Positions 53,395 through 61,963 of a DNA stretch of 64,000 bases are shown here, in pieces. Position 1 is the stretch's first letter. Every line of letters starts with the position of its first letter. Source of the stretch: Peptoniphilus catoniae (GTDB lineage Bacteria; Bacillota; Clostridia; Tissierellales; Peptoniphilaceae); NCBI RefSeq assembly GCF_901447155.2, contig NZ_LR588413.1, positions 124,001-188,000 on the forward strand. The letters are read 5' to 3'. A program made the position numbers and the translations under genes. The notes beneath the pieces are model-generated. The model worked only from the letters and a program-made list of their open reading frames with translations. It was not told the origin of the DNA and made no database searches.

Positions 53395-53524
53395 ATATAT
53401 CCTCCAAAAGTATAATATCAATTTAATTTAACAAAAGAATTTAAAAAGTATTAAGAAACTATTAAACTAATTATATTATACTCAGCTATGTCTTGTATTG
53501 ATAATATTTCAGTTAAAACTTATA

Positions 53525-53533
53525 TGGTATAAT
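53525..53533 (+). promoter_or_regulatory. Extended -10 promoter of rqcH
   Basis: TGGTATAAT, with no good -35, 17 bases before the rqcH ATG. Confidence 0.5.
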
Positions 53534-53550
53534 AATCCTCGGGTGATTAA

Positions 53551-55290
53551 ATGGCATATGATGGATCAGTCCTAAGGGCTGTTATTTTTGATTTAAAAGA
53601 AAAGTTAATAGGATCCAGAATAGAAAAAATTTATCAAATTAGTGATTATGACCTAGTGATAAATGTTAGAAAGGGATCTGAAAAATATAAACTTTTTATC
53701 TCGGCATCAAATAATGCGCCAAGAGTTTATTTAACTGAAAAATCCTTTACAAATCCTCAAAATCCTCCAGCTTTCTGTATGCTTTTAAGAAAACACTTGG
53801 AGGGATTTAGAATTGAAAATATAGAACAGTATAAAATGGACAGAATTTTTAAAATAGATGTCTCTTCAAAAAATGATTTATCTGATTTTCTCATGAAATC
53901 TTTATGTATAGAAATTATGGGAAAGCATTCAAACATTATTTTAATTGAAACTGAGAGTAAGAAAATATATGACTCTATAAAAAGAGTTCCCCATTCAATG
54001 AGTAGAGTTAGACAAATTCTTCCTGCTTTAACCTATGCCTTGGAACCTATATCAACTGCCCTTGACCCTTTGTCAAAAGATTCATTTAATAGAGGTCTTA
54101 AAGTTTTTAATCCTAATAAAAGCATAAGAAACAATTTAATTTCCACTTTCACAGGATTTAGTAAACTAAGTGCAAGTGAAATATGCTATGGTGCCTTTAT
54201 AGATGAGGATAGATCTTTTAGCAGCCTGACTAAGAAAGATATAGAAAGTTTAGAGCACTCTTTTAATCTTATGGTTAAATTATTTAAAGATAATAACTTT
54301 TCCCCAATAATTATATACAAGGAAGAAGAAGTATTTGACTTCTTCTCTTTAAATCTACAAATGATTAAAAATGGCGACAAAAAGACTTTTAGTAATATTT
54401 GTAGAATGCTTGAATACTTTTATTCTACAAGGGAAAACAACCAAATTATTAAAGATAAAGGTTTTTCAATTAGGAAAATTATTAAAAATAATATAGAAAA
54501 AGAAAAAAGAAAGCTTGCAAAGCAATCAGATGAATTAAATGAGGCTTTAGATCGCGATATATATAAGGTTTACGGGGATCTTATTTCATCAAACTTTTTT
54601 AAAATTAATTCCGGATCTGGAAAGGTTAGATTAGAAAATTTTTATGATAATATGAAAGAAATAGAAATACCCCTTGATAAAAAGCTTTCTGCTCATGAAA
54701 ATGCAGCAAGATACTATAAAAAGTTTTCTAAATTAAAAAATGCAGAAACTAAACTTAAATCCGAAATAAAAAAGACAAAATCAGCTATTGAATATCTTGA
54801 AAATCAGGCCTTAAACATGGATTTAAGTGAAAACGAAAATGATATTGAAGAAATAAAGCAAGAATTATTTGAAATGGGCTATATTAAAAGGTATCAGAAA
54901 TTTAAAAATAAAAAACCTAAACTTAAAACTCTTGAATACACCTTATCTAATGGAGATAAAATATATTGCGGTAAAAATAATAAGCAAAATGAATATTTAA
55001 CTTTTAAGCTGGCAAATAGAGAAGATTTATGGTTTCATGTTAAAGATGCTGCCGGCAGCCATGTAATTTTAAAATCAGATAAGGATGAATTTTCTAAAGA
55101 AAGTATAGAAAAAGCGGCTTATCTTGCTGCACTTCACAGCTCCTTTAAAGACTCAAATAATATTGCTGTGGATTATTGCAAAAAAAAGTTTGTGAAAAGG
55201 CACCCTTCAAAAATTCCGGGTCTTGTAATTTATACTGACTTTAATACTCTTAATGTAAAAAAGAAAGATATAAAATTGGATGAATTTTAA
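53551..55290 (+). CDS. rqcH: Ribosome quality control factor RqcH (NEMF/Rqc2 family)
   Basis: Binds obstructed 50S subunits and recruits tRNA-Ala for alanine tailing of stalled chains. Earlier names are fibronectin-binding protein A or FbpA. 579 residues: NFACT-N domain starting MAYDGSVLRAVIFDL, with PPAFCMLLRKHLEG and GKHSNIIL; a central helical/coiled-coil arm (about 290-430); and the NFACT-R domain with DLWFHVKDAAGSHVIL (about 495). The ATG has GGGTGAT. It is monocistronic. Confidence 0.95.
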   Translation: MAYDGSVLRAVIFDLKEKLIGSRIEKIYQISDYDLVINVRKGSEKYKLFISASNNAPRVYLTEKSFTNPQNPPAFCMLLRKHLEGFRIENIEQYKMDRIFKIDVSSKNDLSDFLMKSLCIEIMGKHSNIILIETESKKIYDSIKRVPHSMSRVRQILPALTYALEPISTALDPLSKDSFNRGLKVFNPNKSIRNNLISTFTGFSKLSASEICYGAFIDEDRSFSSLTKKDIESLEHSFNLMVKLFKDNNFSPIIIYKEEEVFDFFSLNLQMIKNGDKKTFSNICRMLEYFYSTRENNQIIKDKGFSIRKIIKNNIEKEKRKLAKQSDELNEALDRDIYKVYGDLISSNFFKINSGSGKVRLENFYDNMKEIEIPLDKKLSAHENAARYYKKFSKLKNAETKLKSEIKKTKSAIEYLENQALNMDLSENENDIEEIKQELFEMGYIKRYQKFKNKKPKLKTLEYTLSNGDKIYCGKNNKQNEYLTFKLANREDLWFHVKDAAGSHVILKSDKDEFSKESIEKAAYLAALHSSFKDSNNIAVDYCKKKFVKRHPSKIPGLVIYTDFNTLNVKKKDIKLDEF

Positions 55291-55302
55291 AGAATATAAA
55301 AT

Positions 55303-55347
55303 AAAGCCCTTGTAGTATTACACTTTGTAACCTACAAGGGCTATTTT
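55303..55347. terminator. Terminator between rqcH and the yerC-like gene
   Basis: Perfect 11-bp stem AGCCCTTGTAG/CTACAAGGGCT with a 16-base loop, followed by ATTTTC on the plus strand and flanked by A-rich sequence for the minus strand. Confidence 0.8.
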
Positions 55348-55658
55348 CATTTATCGTCTTCGTCTAAAAAATTAAGTTTCTCAAGAACTAATTTATATCC
55401 ATCAGCTCCATAGTTAAGAGATCTGTTTATTCTAGATATAGTAGCTGTACTTGCACCTGTCTCTGATTCTATTTCATGATAGGTTTTATTTTTAATTAAA
55501 AGCTTTACTACTTCAAGTCTTTGAGAAATAGCTTGAATTTCTTTAACAGTACATATGTCTTCAAAAAACCTGTAGCACTCTTCAATAGTTTCTAGAGCTA
55601 AAATTGCTTCAAAAAGCCCATCAGTTTGCTCACTTTTAATTTTGGAATTATAAATCAT
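55347..55658 (-). CDS. YerC/YecD family TrpR-related regulator
   Basis: 103-residue DNA-binding protein of the TrpR-like helix-turn-helix superfamily. The helix-turn-helix is TYHEIESETGASTATISRI (about 60-78), and the family core LETIEECYRFFEDICTVKEI precedes it. The effector and target genes of this group are not established; in other Firmicutes it often neighbours purine or DNA-replication genes, and here it follows purE by 15 bases, so both probably belong to one transcript. AGGAGG precedes the ATG. Confidence 0.85.
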   Translation of the reverse strand: MIYNSKIKSEQTDGLFEAILALETIEECYRFFEDICTVKEIQAISQRLEVVKLLIKNKTYHEIESETGASTATISRINRSLNYGADGYKLVLEKLNFLDEDDK

Positions 55659-55673
55659 AGACTTCCTCCTAAA

Positions 55674-56147
55674 TTATAGTTGTTTATTCATCTCTTCAAC
55701 GTCTTTTTCAAGTTCCATTTTATAGTTGCTTAACTTTGTGCTAAGTTTTTCATCACTTAAAGCTAACATTTGTATTGCAAGAAGAGCTGCATTCTTACCA
55801 CCGTTAATTGCAACCGTAGCTACAGGAACTCCTGAAGGCATTTGAACCGTTGCAAGAAGAGCATCAAGGCCATCAAGTGTAGATGATTTGACAGGCACCC
55901 CTATAACCGGAAGAGTGGTATTAGCTGCTAATACGCCTCCTAAATGAGCTGCCTTACCTGCTATGGATATTATAACTCCAAAGCCTTTATCCTTAGCATT
56001 TTTAGAAAACTCAAAAGCTTTTTTAGGTGTCCTGTGAGCAGAGATAACTTCAATTTCGTAGTCAACTTCGAATTTATCAAGTACTGAAACTATGTCATCA
56101 CTTATATTTTTATCACTTATGCTTCCCATAATTACTGCTACCTTCAT
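55674..56147 (-). CDS. purE: N5-carboxyaminoimidazole ribonucleotide mutase
   Basis: Purine biosynthesis: moves the carboxyl group to give CAIR. 157 residues with the class I PurE motifs MGSISDKN (about 6-13), SAHRTPKKAFEF, and AHLGGVLAANTTLPVIGVPV, and SGVPVATVAINGGKNAALLA. I use the ATG at 56147, which follows GGAGGG; the longer frame has none. No other pur gene is nearby, and I see no purine riboswitch in its leader. Confidence 0.94.
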   Translation of the reverse strand: MKVAVIMGSISDKNISDDIVSVLDKFEVDYEIEVISAHRTPKKAFEFSKNAKDKGFGVIISIAGKAAHLGGVLAANTTLPVIGVPVKSSTLDGLDALLATVQMPSGVPVATVAINGGKNAALLAIQMLALSDEKLSTKLSNYKMELEKDVEEMNKQL

Positions 56148-56187
56148 ATTACCCTCCTTGAAAACTTGCACATGAAATTACATTTTT

Positions 56188-56216
56188 ATAGTATCAATTT
56201 TTTACACTAAAGTCAA
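56188..56216 (-). promoter_or_regulatory. Promoter of purE
   Basis: Minus strand TTGACT, 17-base spacer, TACTAT, giving a leader of about 35 bases. Confidence 0.6.
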
Positions 56217-56305
56217 TAATCCCTTACATCATTTATGTAATAAAGTGATAATAAAATGATATTCAAATACAGTACTAAAATATTTTTAAATTTTCTATAA
56301 AAAAC

Positions 56306-56333
56306 ATAAAAAAAGAGGCATAAGCCCCTTTTT
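56306..56333 (-). terminator. Terminator after the rubrerythrin gene
   Basis: Minus strand AAAGGGGC-TTAT-GCCTCTTT with a T-tract; one G-U pair makes it specific for the minus strand. Confidence 0.8.
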
Positions 56334-56337
56334 ATTA

Positions 56338-56883
56338 TTAATATTCAACAAATTTTTCAGACTTGCATCCACAAATAGGGCAAACTGTTTCTTCAGCGTC
56401 AAAGGTTATATATCCACATACAGGACATAATAAGATTTTTTCGGCTTCAAGATCTTTGCCATTGTCTACAAAATCCTTTGCTTCTTGGTATCTTTGAGCA
56501 TGGACTTCTTCAGCTGCAGTTGCAAACTTCATAGCTTTAACAGCTTCTTTTTCCCCTTGCATTTCAGCTACTGCTATATAAGCGGGATACATTTGTGTGC
56601 TTTCAAAAATTTCTCCGTCTCTTGCCCCTTCCAAATTTTCAGAAGTGCTTCCTATTCCGAATCCTGCCATTGATGTTACAGGGAAATCACCTTTAACATC
56701 TTTAAGTGCTTTGAAGTGTAAAGTTGCGTGTACTCTTTCAGCAGCAGATGTTGCTTTAAATAGTCTTGCTACATTTTTAAAGTTTTCTTTTTCAGCTGTA
56801 TCAGCCCAAATTAAATATCTCATATGAGCTTGAGATTCTCCACCAAAAGCAGATCTTAGGTTGTCGCTTGTCATTTGATTCAT
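56338..56883 (-). CDS. rbr: Rubrerythrin
   Basis: Non-heme iron peroxidase that detoxifies hydrogen peroxide in anaerobes, using reduced rubredoxin-type donors. 181 residues: N-terminal ferritin-like di-iron domain (about 1-140) with the helix ligands in GGESQAHMRY, AAERVHATLH and AEEVHAQRYQ; C-terminal rubredoxin domain with two CPxCG motifs (CPVCG, about 152, and CPICG, about 166). GAGGGGG precedes the ATG; it has its own promoter and terminator. Confidence 0.95.
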   Translation of the reverse strand: MNQMTSDNLRSAFGGESQAHMRYLIWADTAEKENFKNVARLFKATSAAERVHATLHFKALKDVKGDFPVTSMAGFGIGSTSENLEGARDGEIFESTQMYPAYIAVAEMQGEKEAVKAMKFATAAEEVHAQRYQEAKDFVDNGKDLEAEKILLCPVCGYITFDAEETVCPICGCKSEKFVEY

Positions 56884-56929
56884 AAATTAACCCCCTCATT
56901 TTACAAAACCAACAATACCGTTCTTGTAT

Positions 56930-56958
56930 ATTATAATTTATAGTAGAAATTAAATCAA
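56930..56958 (-). promoter_or_regulatory. Promoter of rubrerythrin
   Basis: Minus strand TTGATT, 17-base spacer, TATAAT, followed by a leader of about 40 bases. I see no clear PerR box. Confidence 0.65.
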
Positions 56959-56967
56959 TCTTTTACA

Positions 56968-58035
56968 TTAACCAATGTTTTCCAGCTTTTTTGCCTGATC
57001 GTTTGCAATTAAAGAGTCTATAATTTCATCAAGATCGCCATCGACAATTGAATCTATTTTATGAAGAGTAAGACCTATTCTGTGATCTGTTACTCTTCCT
57101 TGAGGATAATTATAGGTTCTTATCCTTTCTGATCTGTCGCCTGTTCCTATTTGTGATCTTTTAGCAGTGGAAAGTTTATCGTTTTGTTCTTGCATTTTTA
57201 AATCATAAAGTTTAGTTTTTAAAATTTTCATAGCTTTTTCTTTATTTTTTAATTGAGATTTCTCATCTTGGCAAGATATTACGATTCCTGTAGGTATGTG
57301 AGTAAGTCTTACTGCAGAGTCTGTGGTGTTTACTGATTGTCCGCCGTTACCAGATGACCTAAATACATCAAATCTTATATCTCCAGGTTCAATATCGATT
57401 TCAACGTCTTCTGCCTCCGGTAGGACAGCGACAGTTGCTGTAGAAGTGTGAATTCTTCCGGAACTTTCTGTTTCAGGTACTCTTTGAACTCTATGAACTC
57501 CCGATTCATATTTAAGTCTTGAATAGGCCCCCTTGCCTATTATCATAAATATAACTTCCTTGTACCCGCCGATACCTATTTCATTAGTATTCATTATGTC
57601 TATTTTCCAGTTGTTTCTTTCTGCGTATCTTAAATATTGTCTAAATAAGACTCCGGCAAATAGAGCTGCTTCATCTCCTCCTGCTCCTGCTCTTATTTCC
57701 ACAATTACATTTTTTCTGTCATTAGGGTCTTTTGGTATAAGCAGAACCTTAAGCTCCTCTTCAAGAGAATCTTTTTTATCTTCATCTGATTTAATTTCAT
57801 CTTTAACCAGATTCTTAAAATCATCATCAAGTTTGTCTTCAAGTAATTTTTTATTTTCTTCTATATTTTCATTTACTTGCTTTAGTTCCCTATATTTTTG
57901 AACTATAGGCTCTATCTCTGCGTGCTCTATCGCAGTTTTTTGATATAGGTCAGAATTGTTTATTACATTTATATCAATTAAATTTTTTTCAAGCTCTTGA
58001 TATTTTTTTTCAAATACATCTAAATTTTCGTACAT
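56968..58035 (-). CDS. prfA: Peptide chain release factor 1
   Basis: Reads UAA and UAG and triggers peptide release. 355 residues with the PXT-type codon-recognition segment in the PCRF domain ([20 protein letters not shown] nearby) and the catalytic GGQ in [14 protein letters not shown] (about residue 230); the glutamine there is the substrate of PrmC, encoded immediately upstream with a 26-base overlap. The ATG follows GAGGGAGAG. Confidence 0.97.
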   Translation of the reverse strand: MYENLDVFEKKYQELEKNLIDINVINNSDLYQKTAIEHAEIEPIVQKYRELKQVNENIEENKKLLEDKLDDDFKNLVKDEIKSDEDKKDSLEEELKVLLIPKDPNDRKNVIVEIRAGAGGDEAALFAGVLFRQYLRYAERNNWKIDIMNTNEIGIGGYKEVIFMIIGKGAYSRLKYESGVHRVQRVPETESSGRIHTSTATVAVLPEAEDVEIDIEPGDIRFDVFRSSGNGGQSVNTTDSAVRLTHIPTGIVISCQDEKSQLKNKEKAMKILKTKLYDLKMQEQNDKLSTAKRSQIGTGDRSERIRTYNYPQGRVTDHRIGLTLHKIDSIVDGDLDEIIDSLIANDQAKKLENIG

Positions 58036-58867
58036 CTATCTCTCCCTCGCTTGCAACTATTACTCTGTCATGTCCGGATATATCCTTTATACACAAAGTA
58101 TTACAGTCCTTGAGTAATTTTTCTATAGCTTCTTTTTGATTATAGCCAATTTCTAATACTAAATATCCTCCTGGATTTAGATATCTTTTAACATCTTTTA
58201 TAATTTTTTTATAGACACTAAGTCCATCGGGTCCTCCATCTAAAGCAAGTCTAGGTTCTTGTTTTACCTCAATCTGTAAATTTTCTATATCTTCACTTGC
58301 TATGTAGGGGGGATTCGAATAAATTATATCATATTTCCCTGTAACATTTGAGTATACGTTACTTTCTGCTACTTTTATATTATTAAGATTATATAGATCT
58401 ATATTCTTTTTAGTATTTGCTATTGCATCTTTTGATATATCAACAGATAAAAAATTGGTTTCTTCATATTGAAGGGCAAGAATTACACTCACTATGCCTG
58501 TTCCTGATCCAATTTCAAGAAAATTCTTAATTTTTTTTTCTTTTAATATAAGCTTTAATACATCAACGCTATGCTCAGTTTCTTTTCTAGGCACTAAAAC
58601 ATTTTTATTTACAAGAAATTTTTTACCGTAAAATTCACATTCCCCAAATATATAGGCTAAGGGCTCTCCATTTTTTCTTCTTTTTAAAATTTCAAAATAT
58701 TTTTTTTCTAGATCTTTGGGGACTTCTGTATCATCATGTGCAACTAGATATGATATATCCTTATTAAAAAGTCTTGATAAAATTAGTCGCAACTCAAAAA
58801 AAGGATTAGTATATTCTGAATCCTTTAAATATATTAACCCTTCCTTTAAAATATCTCTTATTTCCAT
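58010..58867 (-). CDS. prmC: Release-factor glutamine N5-methyltransferase
   Basis: Methylates the GGQ glutamine of release factors. 285 residues: N-terminal helical domain, Rossmann-fold SAM site [15 protein letters not shown] (about 114-128), and the catalytic NPPYI (about 184-188). The 3' end overlaps prfA, a coupling common in Firmicutes that makes modifier and target together. Start has GGAGAAAG and overlaps the DUF1385 gene by 10 bases. Confidence 0.95.
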   Translation of the reverse strand: MEIRDILKEGLIYLKDSEYTNPFFELRLILSRLFNKDISYLVAHDDTEVPKDLEKKYFEILKRRKNGEPLAYIFGECEFYGKKFLVNKNVLVPRKETEHSVDVLKLILKEKKIKNFLEIGSGTGIVSVILALQYEETNFLSVDISKDAIANTKKNIDLYNLNNIKVAESNVYSNVTGKYDIIYSNPPYIASEDIENLQIEVKQEPRLALDGGPDGLSVYKKIIKDVKRYLNPGGYLVLEIGYNQKEAIEKLLKDCNTLCIKDISGHDRVIVASEGEIDVRKFRCI

Positions 58868-59805
58868 AAATCGCTTTCTCCGTCTTCAGGTATAACAGCC
58901 TTTAAACTTTCAATGGCTACCTCAATCATAGAGTCGTCCGGTTCTCTTACTGTTGCCAATGATTGAATTTTCATTCCAGGTAAAGCTAAAATTTTACAAA
59001 TTTTTGAATCGCTTCTTCCTATAATCCTATTTATCTCATATGCTACACCCGCAATTATAGGAAGTGCCACAAGTCTTGAGACTATTCTCATTAAAGGAGA
59101 TGGCCAGCCGAAGAATGATAAAACAACTATACTTACCATCATAACCATAAATAGAAAACTTGTTCCGCATCTAGGATGTACTATAGGATATTTTCTTACA
59201 TTTTCAACTGTGAGTTCATCTCCAGCTTCATAACAGGATATTGATTTATGCTCTGAGCCGTGATATTCAAATACTCTTCTTATATCTTCAAGCTTGGAAA
59301 TATAATAAAGATATACTCCAAATATTATTAATCTTAATATACCCTCCATAAGATTTAAAAGAATAACTGAATTAATCTTACCCTTAAGTAAGCCTGCTGC
59401 CACACTTGGAATTATCATAAATAAAAGAGCTGCCACTAAAAATGATACAAGCACTGTAAGTCCAGTTTCAACCGTTTCAGCATTTTCACCAAAAATCTTA
59501 CTTATAAAGCCTTCTTTTTTATCTTCATTCTCTTCCTCTTCCCAAAATGATGCTGAGTAAGTTAAGGCATTGACACCTATTACCATAGCCTCAACAAGCT
59601 TATAGGCTCCTCTTATAATAGGTAAAGAGAAAAATTTATTTTCCTTAGTTTTATCCTTTAAATTTTCGACCTTTAATTCAATTTCTTTATTAGGTTTTCT
59701 GACAGCTATGGCAATTTTTGAAGGTCCTCTCATCATAACTCCCTCAATAAGTGCCTGGCCACCTATCGTCGTTTTAAAAAGCTCTTTTTTTGCTTTATTT
59801 TCCAT
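58858..59805 (-). CDS. yqhQ: DUF1385 (YqhQ) family membrane protein
   Basis: Conserved integral membrane protein of unknown role. 314 residues from the ATG at 59805, which follows AAGGAG; the longer frame includes the upstream hairpin. It has the family opening TTIGGQALIEGVMMRGP (about 11-27), several transmembrane helices between about 110 and 270, and a Cys/His cluster (EYHGSEHKSISCYEAG and HPRCGTSF) that could bind a metal. Its location between rpmE and prmC-prfA is conserved in many clostridia. Confidence 0.88.
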   Translation of the reverse strand: MENKAKKELFKTTIGGQALIEGVMMRGPSKIAIAVRKPNKEIELKVENLKDKTKENKFFSLPIIRGAYKLVEAMVIGVNALTYSASFWEEEENEDKKEGFISKIFGENAETVETGLTVLVSFLVAALLFMIIPSVAAGLLKGKINSVILLNLMEGILRLIIFGVYLYYISKLEDIRRVFEYHGSEHKSISCYEAGDELTVENVRKYPIVHPRCGTSFLFMVMMVSIVVLSFFGWPSPLMRIVSRLVALPIIAGVAYEINRIIGRSDSKICKILALPGMKIQSLATVREPDDSMIEVAIESLKAVIPEDGESDLWK

Positions 59806-59822
59806 AGTTCTCCTTAAATTAA

Positions 59823-59848
59823 AATGGTTAGCTAATTTGCTAACCATT
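59823..59848 (-). terminator. Hairpin between rpmE and yqhQ
   Basis: Perfect 10-bp stem AATGGTTAGC/GCTAACCATT with a 6-base loop, followed on the minus strand by TTTTAATTT and then AAGGAG of yqhQ. The U-tract is interrupted, so termination is probably partial. Confidence 0.65.
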
Positions 59849-59856
59849 AATTACTT

Positions 59857-60060
59857 TTACTTCGCTCTATTATACTTTTTATTGAACTTTTCAACACGTC
59901 CGCCATGATCAGTAAATTTTTGTTTTCCTGTAAAGAATGGATGACATTCTGAGCAAACTTCAACTTTCAAGTTTTCCTTTACAGAGCCTGTTTTAAAAGT
60001 ATTTCCACATGCACATACTACTGTTGCTTCTTTATATTCAGGATGAATACCTTTTTTCAT
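59857..60060 (-). CDS. rpmE: Large ribosomal subunit protein bL31 (zinc-binding form)
   Basis: 67 residues with the zinc-binding cysteines of the C+ form: CACG at 16-19 and CSEC at 36-39. The HPEY near the start and [10 protein letters not shown] near the end are family hallmarks. The C+ form implies zinc-sufficient growth; no zinc-free paralogue is in the window. AAGGAG precedes the ATG. Confidence 0.96.
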   Translation of the reverse strand: MKKGIHPEYKEATVVCACGNTFKTGSVKENLKVEVCSECHPFFTGKQKFTDHGGRVEKFNKKYNRAK

Positions 60061-60082
60061 ATTAATACAACTCCTTACGGTC

Positions 60083-60535
60083 TTATTTATTAGACTTTCT
60101 AAATTCCTTTTTTATATATTCTTTAATATTTATTGTTTCACCATCGTCCATAACAAGGTAAAAGTCATAGTCTCCTTGAAGACCTGCACCTACACCAAGT
60201 ATAGCTGCTAACGGCGCAATTATAATACCAAATGCAGATACTGTCAAAGATAGAGAAAGAATAGTTTCTTCGCCTCTTTTAACTACTAACCTGCTGGCAT
60301 TACCTTTTTCCCACACATCTTTTATCGCATCTTTTATATCATCAAAACTAATAAACTCGTTCTTTTTTTTGCTTTCATCTTCATATCCACCTACATCAGA
60401 AGGTTCTAAGGAACTTCTAATGATTTCTATAGCCTTATCTACATCACCGTCAGCTTCTAATAATGCTGATCTAACTACCTTATAAGAAGTATCGGTAACG
60501 TCCATAACATAATCTATTTTTTCCATTGTAATCAT
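60083..60535 (-). CDS. DUF4342 protein with N-terminal UBA-like helix bundle
   Basis: 150 residues. The first 45 form a UBA/TS-N-like helical unit ([20 protein letters not shown]), and the rest is the DUF4342 domain with [19 protein letters not shown] and one hydrophobic segment (about 97-120, [20 protein letters not shown]). The same combination recurs in clostridia; the function is unknown. The ATG at 60535 follows GAGGTGAG by six bases. It lies after rplT with no clear terminator between. Confidence 0.82.
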   Translation of the reverse strand: MITMEKIDYVMDVTDTSYKVVRSALLEADGDVDKAIEIIRSSLEPSDVGGYEDESKKKNEFISFDDIKDAIKDVWEKGNASRLVVKRGEETILSLSLTVSAFGIIIAPLAAILGVGAGLQGDYDFYLVMDDGETINIKEYIKKEFRKSNK

Positions 60536-60613
60536 TAATATCTCACCTCAATAAGAGTTTACCCTTAGAGTTTAGCAAAAAATCATAAATTTAATAATTT
60601 TACAATATTTTAA

Positions 60614-60964
60614 TTATTCAGCCTTTGCCAACTTAACAAGTTCTGAAAATCCATTAGGATCATTAATTGCCATTTCTGATAGCATTTTTCTATTTATATT
60701 TATATCTGCTTTTTTCAAGCCGCTAATAAACTTTGAGTAACTCATACCATTTAGTCTTGCTGCAGCATTAATTCTTGCAATCCAAAGTTTTCTGAAATCT
60801 CTTTTTCTTTGCTTTCTACCTATATATGAATAGCTCAGTGATTTCATAACAGCTTCATTAGCAGGTCTAAATAATTTTGATTTAGCTCCGAAATAACCTT
60901 TAGCTTGCTTTAATACTTTTTTATGTTTTTTTCTGGCATTTACTGCCCTCTTAATTCTTGCCAT
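60614..60964 (-). CDS. rplT: Large ribosomal subunit protein bL20
   Basis: 116 residues; binds 23S rRNA early in 50S assembly and, in Firmicutes and enterobacteria, represses the infC operon. The family features [20 protein letters not shown] and [19 protein letters not shown] are intact. AGGGGG precedes the ATG. Third gene of infC-rpmI-rplT. Confidence 0.97.
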   Translation of the reverse strand: MARIKRAVNARKKHKKVLKQAKGYFGAKSKLFRPANEAVMKSLSYSYIGRKQRKRDFRKLWIARINAAARLNGMSYSKFISGLKKADININRKMLSEMAINDPNGFSELVKLAKAE

Positions 60965-60979
60965 CTAATATACCCCCTA

Positions 60980-61171
60980 TTAAGGAATCATACGATCAAT
61001 TCTTTTTTGATCGCCCTTACTAACCACAGCTGATTTTCTTAATTTTCTAAGTCTTTTTGCTGTCTTCTTACCTGTTAAGTGACCTTTAAAGGCAAAAAAT
61101 CTTTTTAATTTTCCACTGGCAGTCCTTTTAAATCTCTTTGCAGACGCTCTGTGAGTCTTCATCTTACCCAT
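60980..61171 (-). CDS. rpmI: Large ribosomal subunit protein bL35
   Basis: 63 residues, very basic, with the family pattern [20 protein letters not shown] and [23 protein letters not shown] precedes the ATG. Second gene of the infC operon, tightly packed with 9 and 15 bases to its neighbours. Confidence 0.97.
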   Translation of the reverse strand: MGKMKTHRASAKRFKRTASGKLKRFFAFKGHLTGKKTAKRLRKLRKSAVVSKGDQKRIDRMIP

Positions 61172-61180
61172 AATTTCCTC

Positions 61181-61693
61181 CTATTTATCTGTATTTGGAG
61201 ATAAAAACATAACCATGTTTCTACCTTCCATTTTAGCTTTTTTATCTACAACACCATGCTCAGAAACTAAATTGACAAACTCATCAAGTACAACTTTACC
61301 TATTTCAGTATGTCCCATTTCTCTACCTCTAAAACGTACAGAAACTTTAACTCTATCGCCGTTATCAAGAAAAGTTTTAGCTCTGTTTGCTTTTGTATTT
61401 AAATCATGTTCCTCAATGTTAGGAGTTAATCTAAGCTCTTTTACATTGATAACTTTTTGTTTTTTCTTTGCTTCCCTTTCTCTTTTCATCATGTCATATC
61501 TGTATTTACCATAATCCATGACACGACATACCGGTGGTTTTGAATTTGGAGCTATTTTTACAAGATCAAGTTTGCTCTCTATTGCAATATCAAGCGCCCT
61601 ATTTCTTGATACAACTCCTACTTGATTACCTTCACTGTCAATTAATCTAACTTCTTTATCTCTTATTTCTTCATTGATTTGAAGCTCTTTAAT
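61181..61693 (-). CDS. infC: Translation initiation factor IF-3 with AUU start
   Basis: Keeps 30S subunits free and checks the initiator codon. 170 residues: N-terminal domain with INEEIRDKEVRLIDSEGNQVGV, a Lys-rich linker (KREREAKKKQK) and C-terminal domain with VSVRFRGREMGHTEIG. The start is best placed at ATT (61693): GGAGGTG lies seven bases before it and no ATG, GTG or TTG follows before the conserved protein begins. The GTG at 61723 would have its ribosome-binding site inside the gene. AUU starts allow IF-3 to repress itself, as known from Escherichia coli. Confidence 0.93.
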   Translation of the reverse strand: MKELQINEEIRDKEVRLIDSEGNQVGVVSRNRALDIAIESKLDLVKIAPNSKPPVCRVMDYGKYRYDMMKREREAKKKQKVINVKELRLTPNIEEHDLNTKANRAKTFLDNGDRVKVSVRFRGREMGHTEIGKVVLDEFVNLVSEHGVVDKKAKMEGRNMVMFLSPNTDK

Positions 61694-61881
61694 CTCTAAG
61701 CACCTCCATAAAATAATCCTCACCTATTTAAAACAATTCACATTAGATGAGCGCTTAAGAACTTTATTGTTCCAAATAAAAAAAGCGGACAAAAAGTCCG
61801 CAAGAATACTGAATAAAAACTATTCTTAAACAACCTTATAACTAATAAGAATAAGGTGAGAAGCGGACTTCTACTTAAACA
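61694..61881 (-). promoter_or_regulatory. infC-rpmI-rplT leader with terminator and antiterminator (L20-leader type)
   Basis: The roughly 190-base leader contains a terminator GCGGAC-TTTTT-GTCCGC-TTTTTTT (61777-61801) and, about 60 bases earlier in the transcript, AAGTCCGC (61870-61863). This can pair with GCGGACTT (61801-61794) and so block the terminator. The arrangement matches L20-controlled attenuation of this operon in Bacillus. Confidence 0.75.
61777..61801 (-). terminator. Attenuator terminator of the infC leader
   Basis: 6-bp GC-rich stem GCGGAC/GTCCGC with a TTTTT loop, followed by seven T residues on the minus strand, 83 bases before the infC start. Confidence 0.85.
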
Positions 61882-61888
61882 CTGGTAT

Positions 61889-61917
61889 AGTTTACTATAC
61901 ATAAGCTTTTATGTCAA
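61889..61917 (-). promoter_or_regulatory. Promoter of the infC operon
   Basis: Minus strand TTGACA (perfect -35), 17-base spacer, TAAACT. Transcription would begin near 61882. Confidence 0.65.
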
Positions 61918-61963
61918 GTCCTAATAATAATTTTTATATGCAATCACTTAATTTATAAAATTT

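Noticed and set aside
56148-56337. Possible purine riboswitch before purE
   Set aside because: The leader after the promoter is only about 35 bases and lacks the conserved purine aptamer loops.
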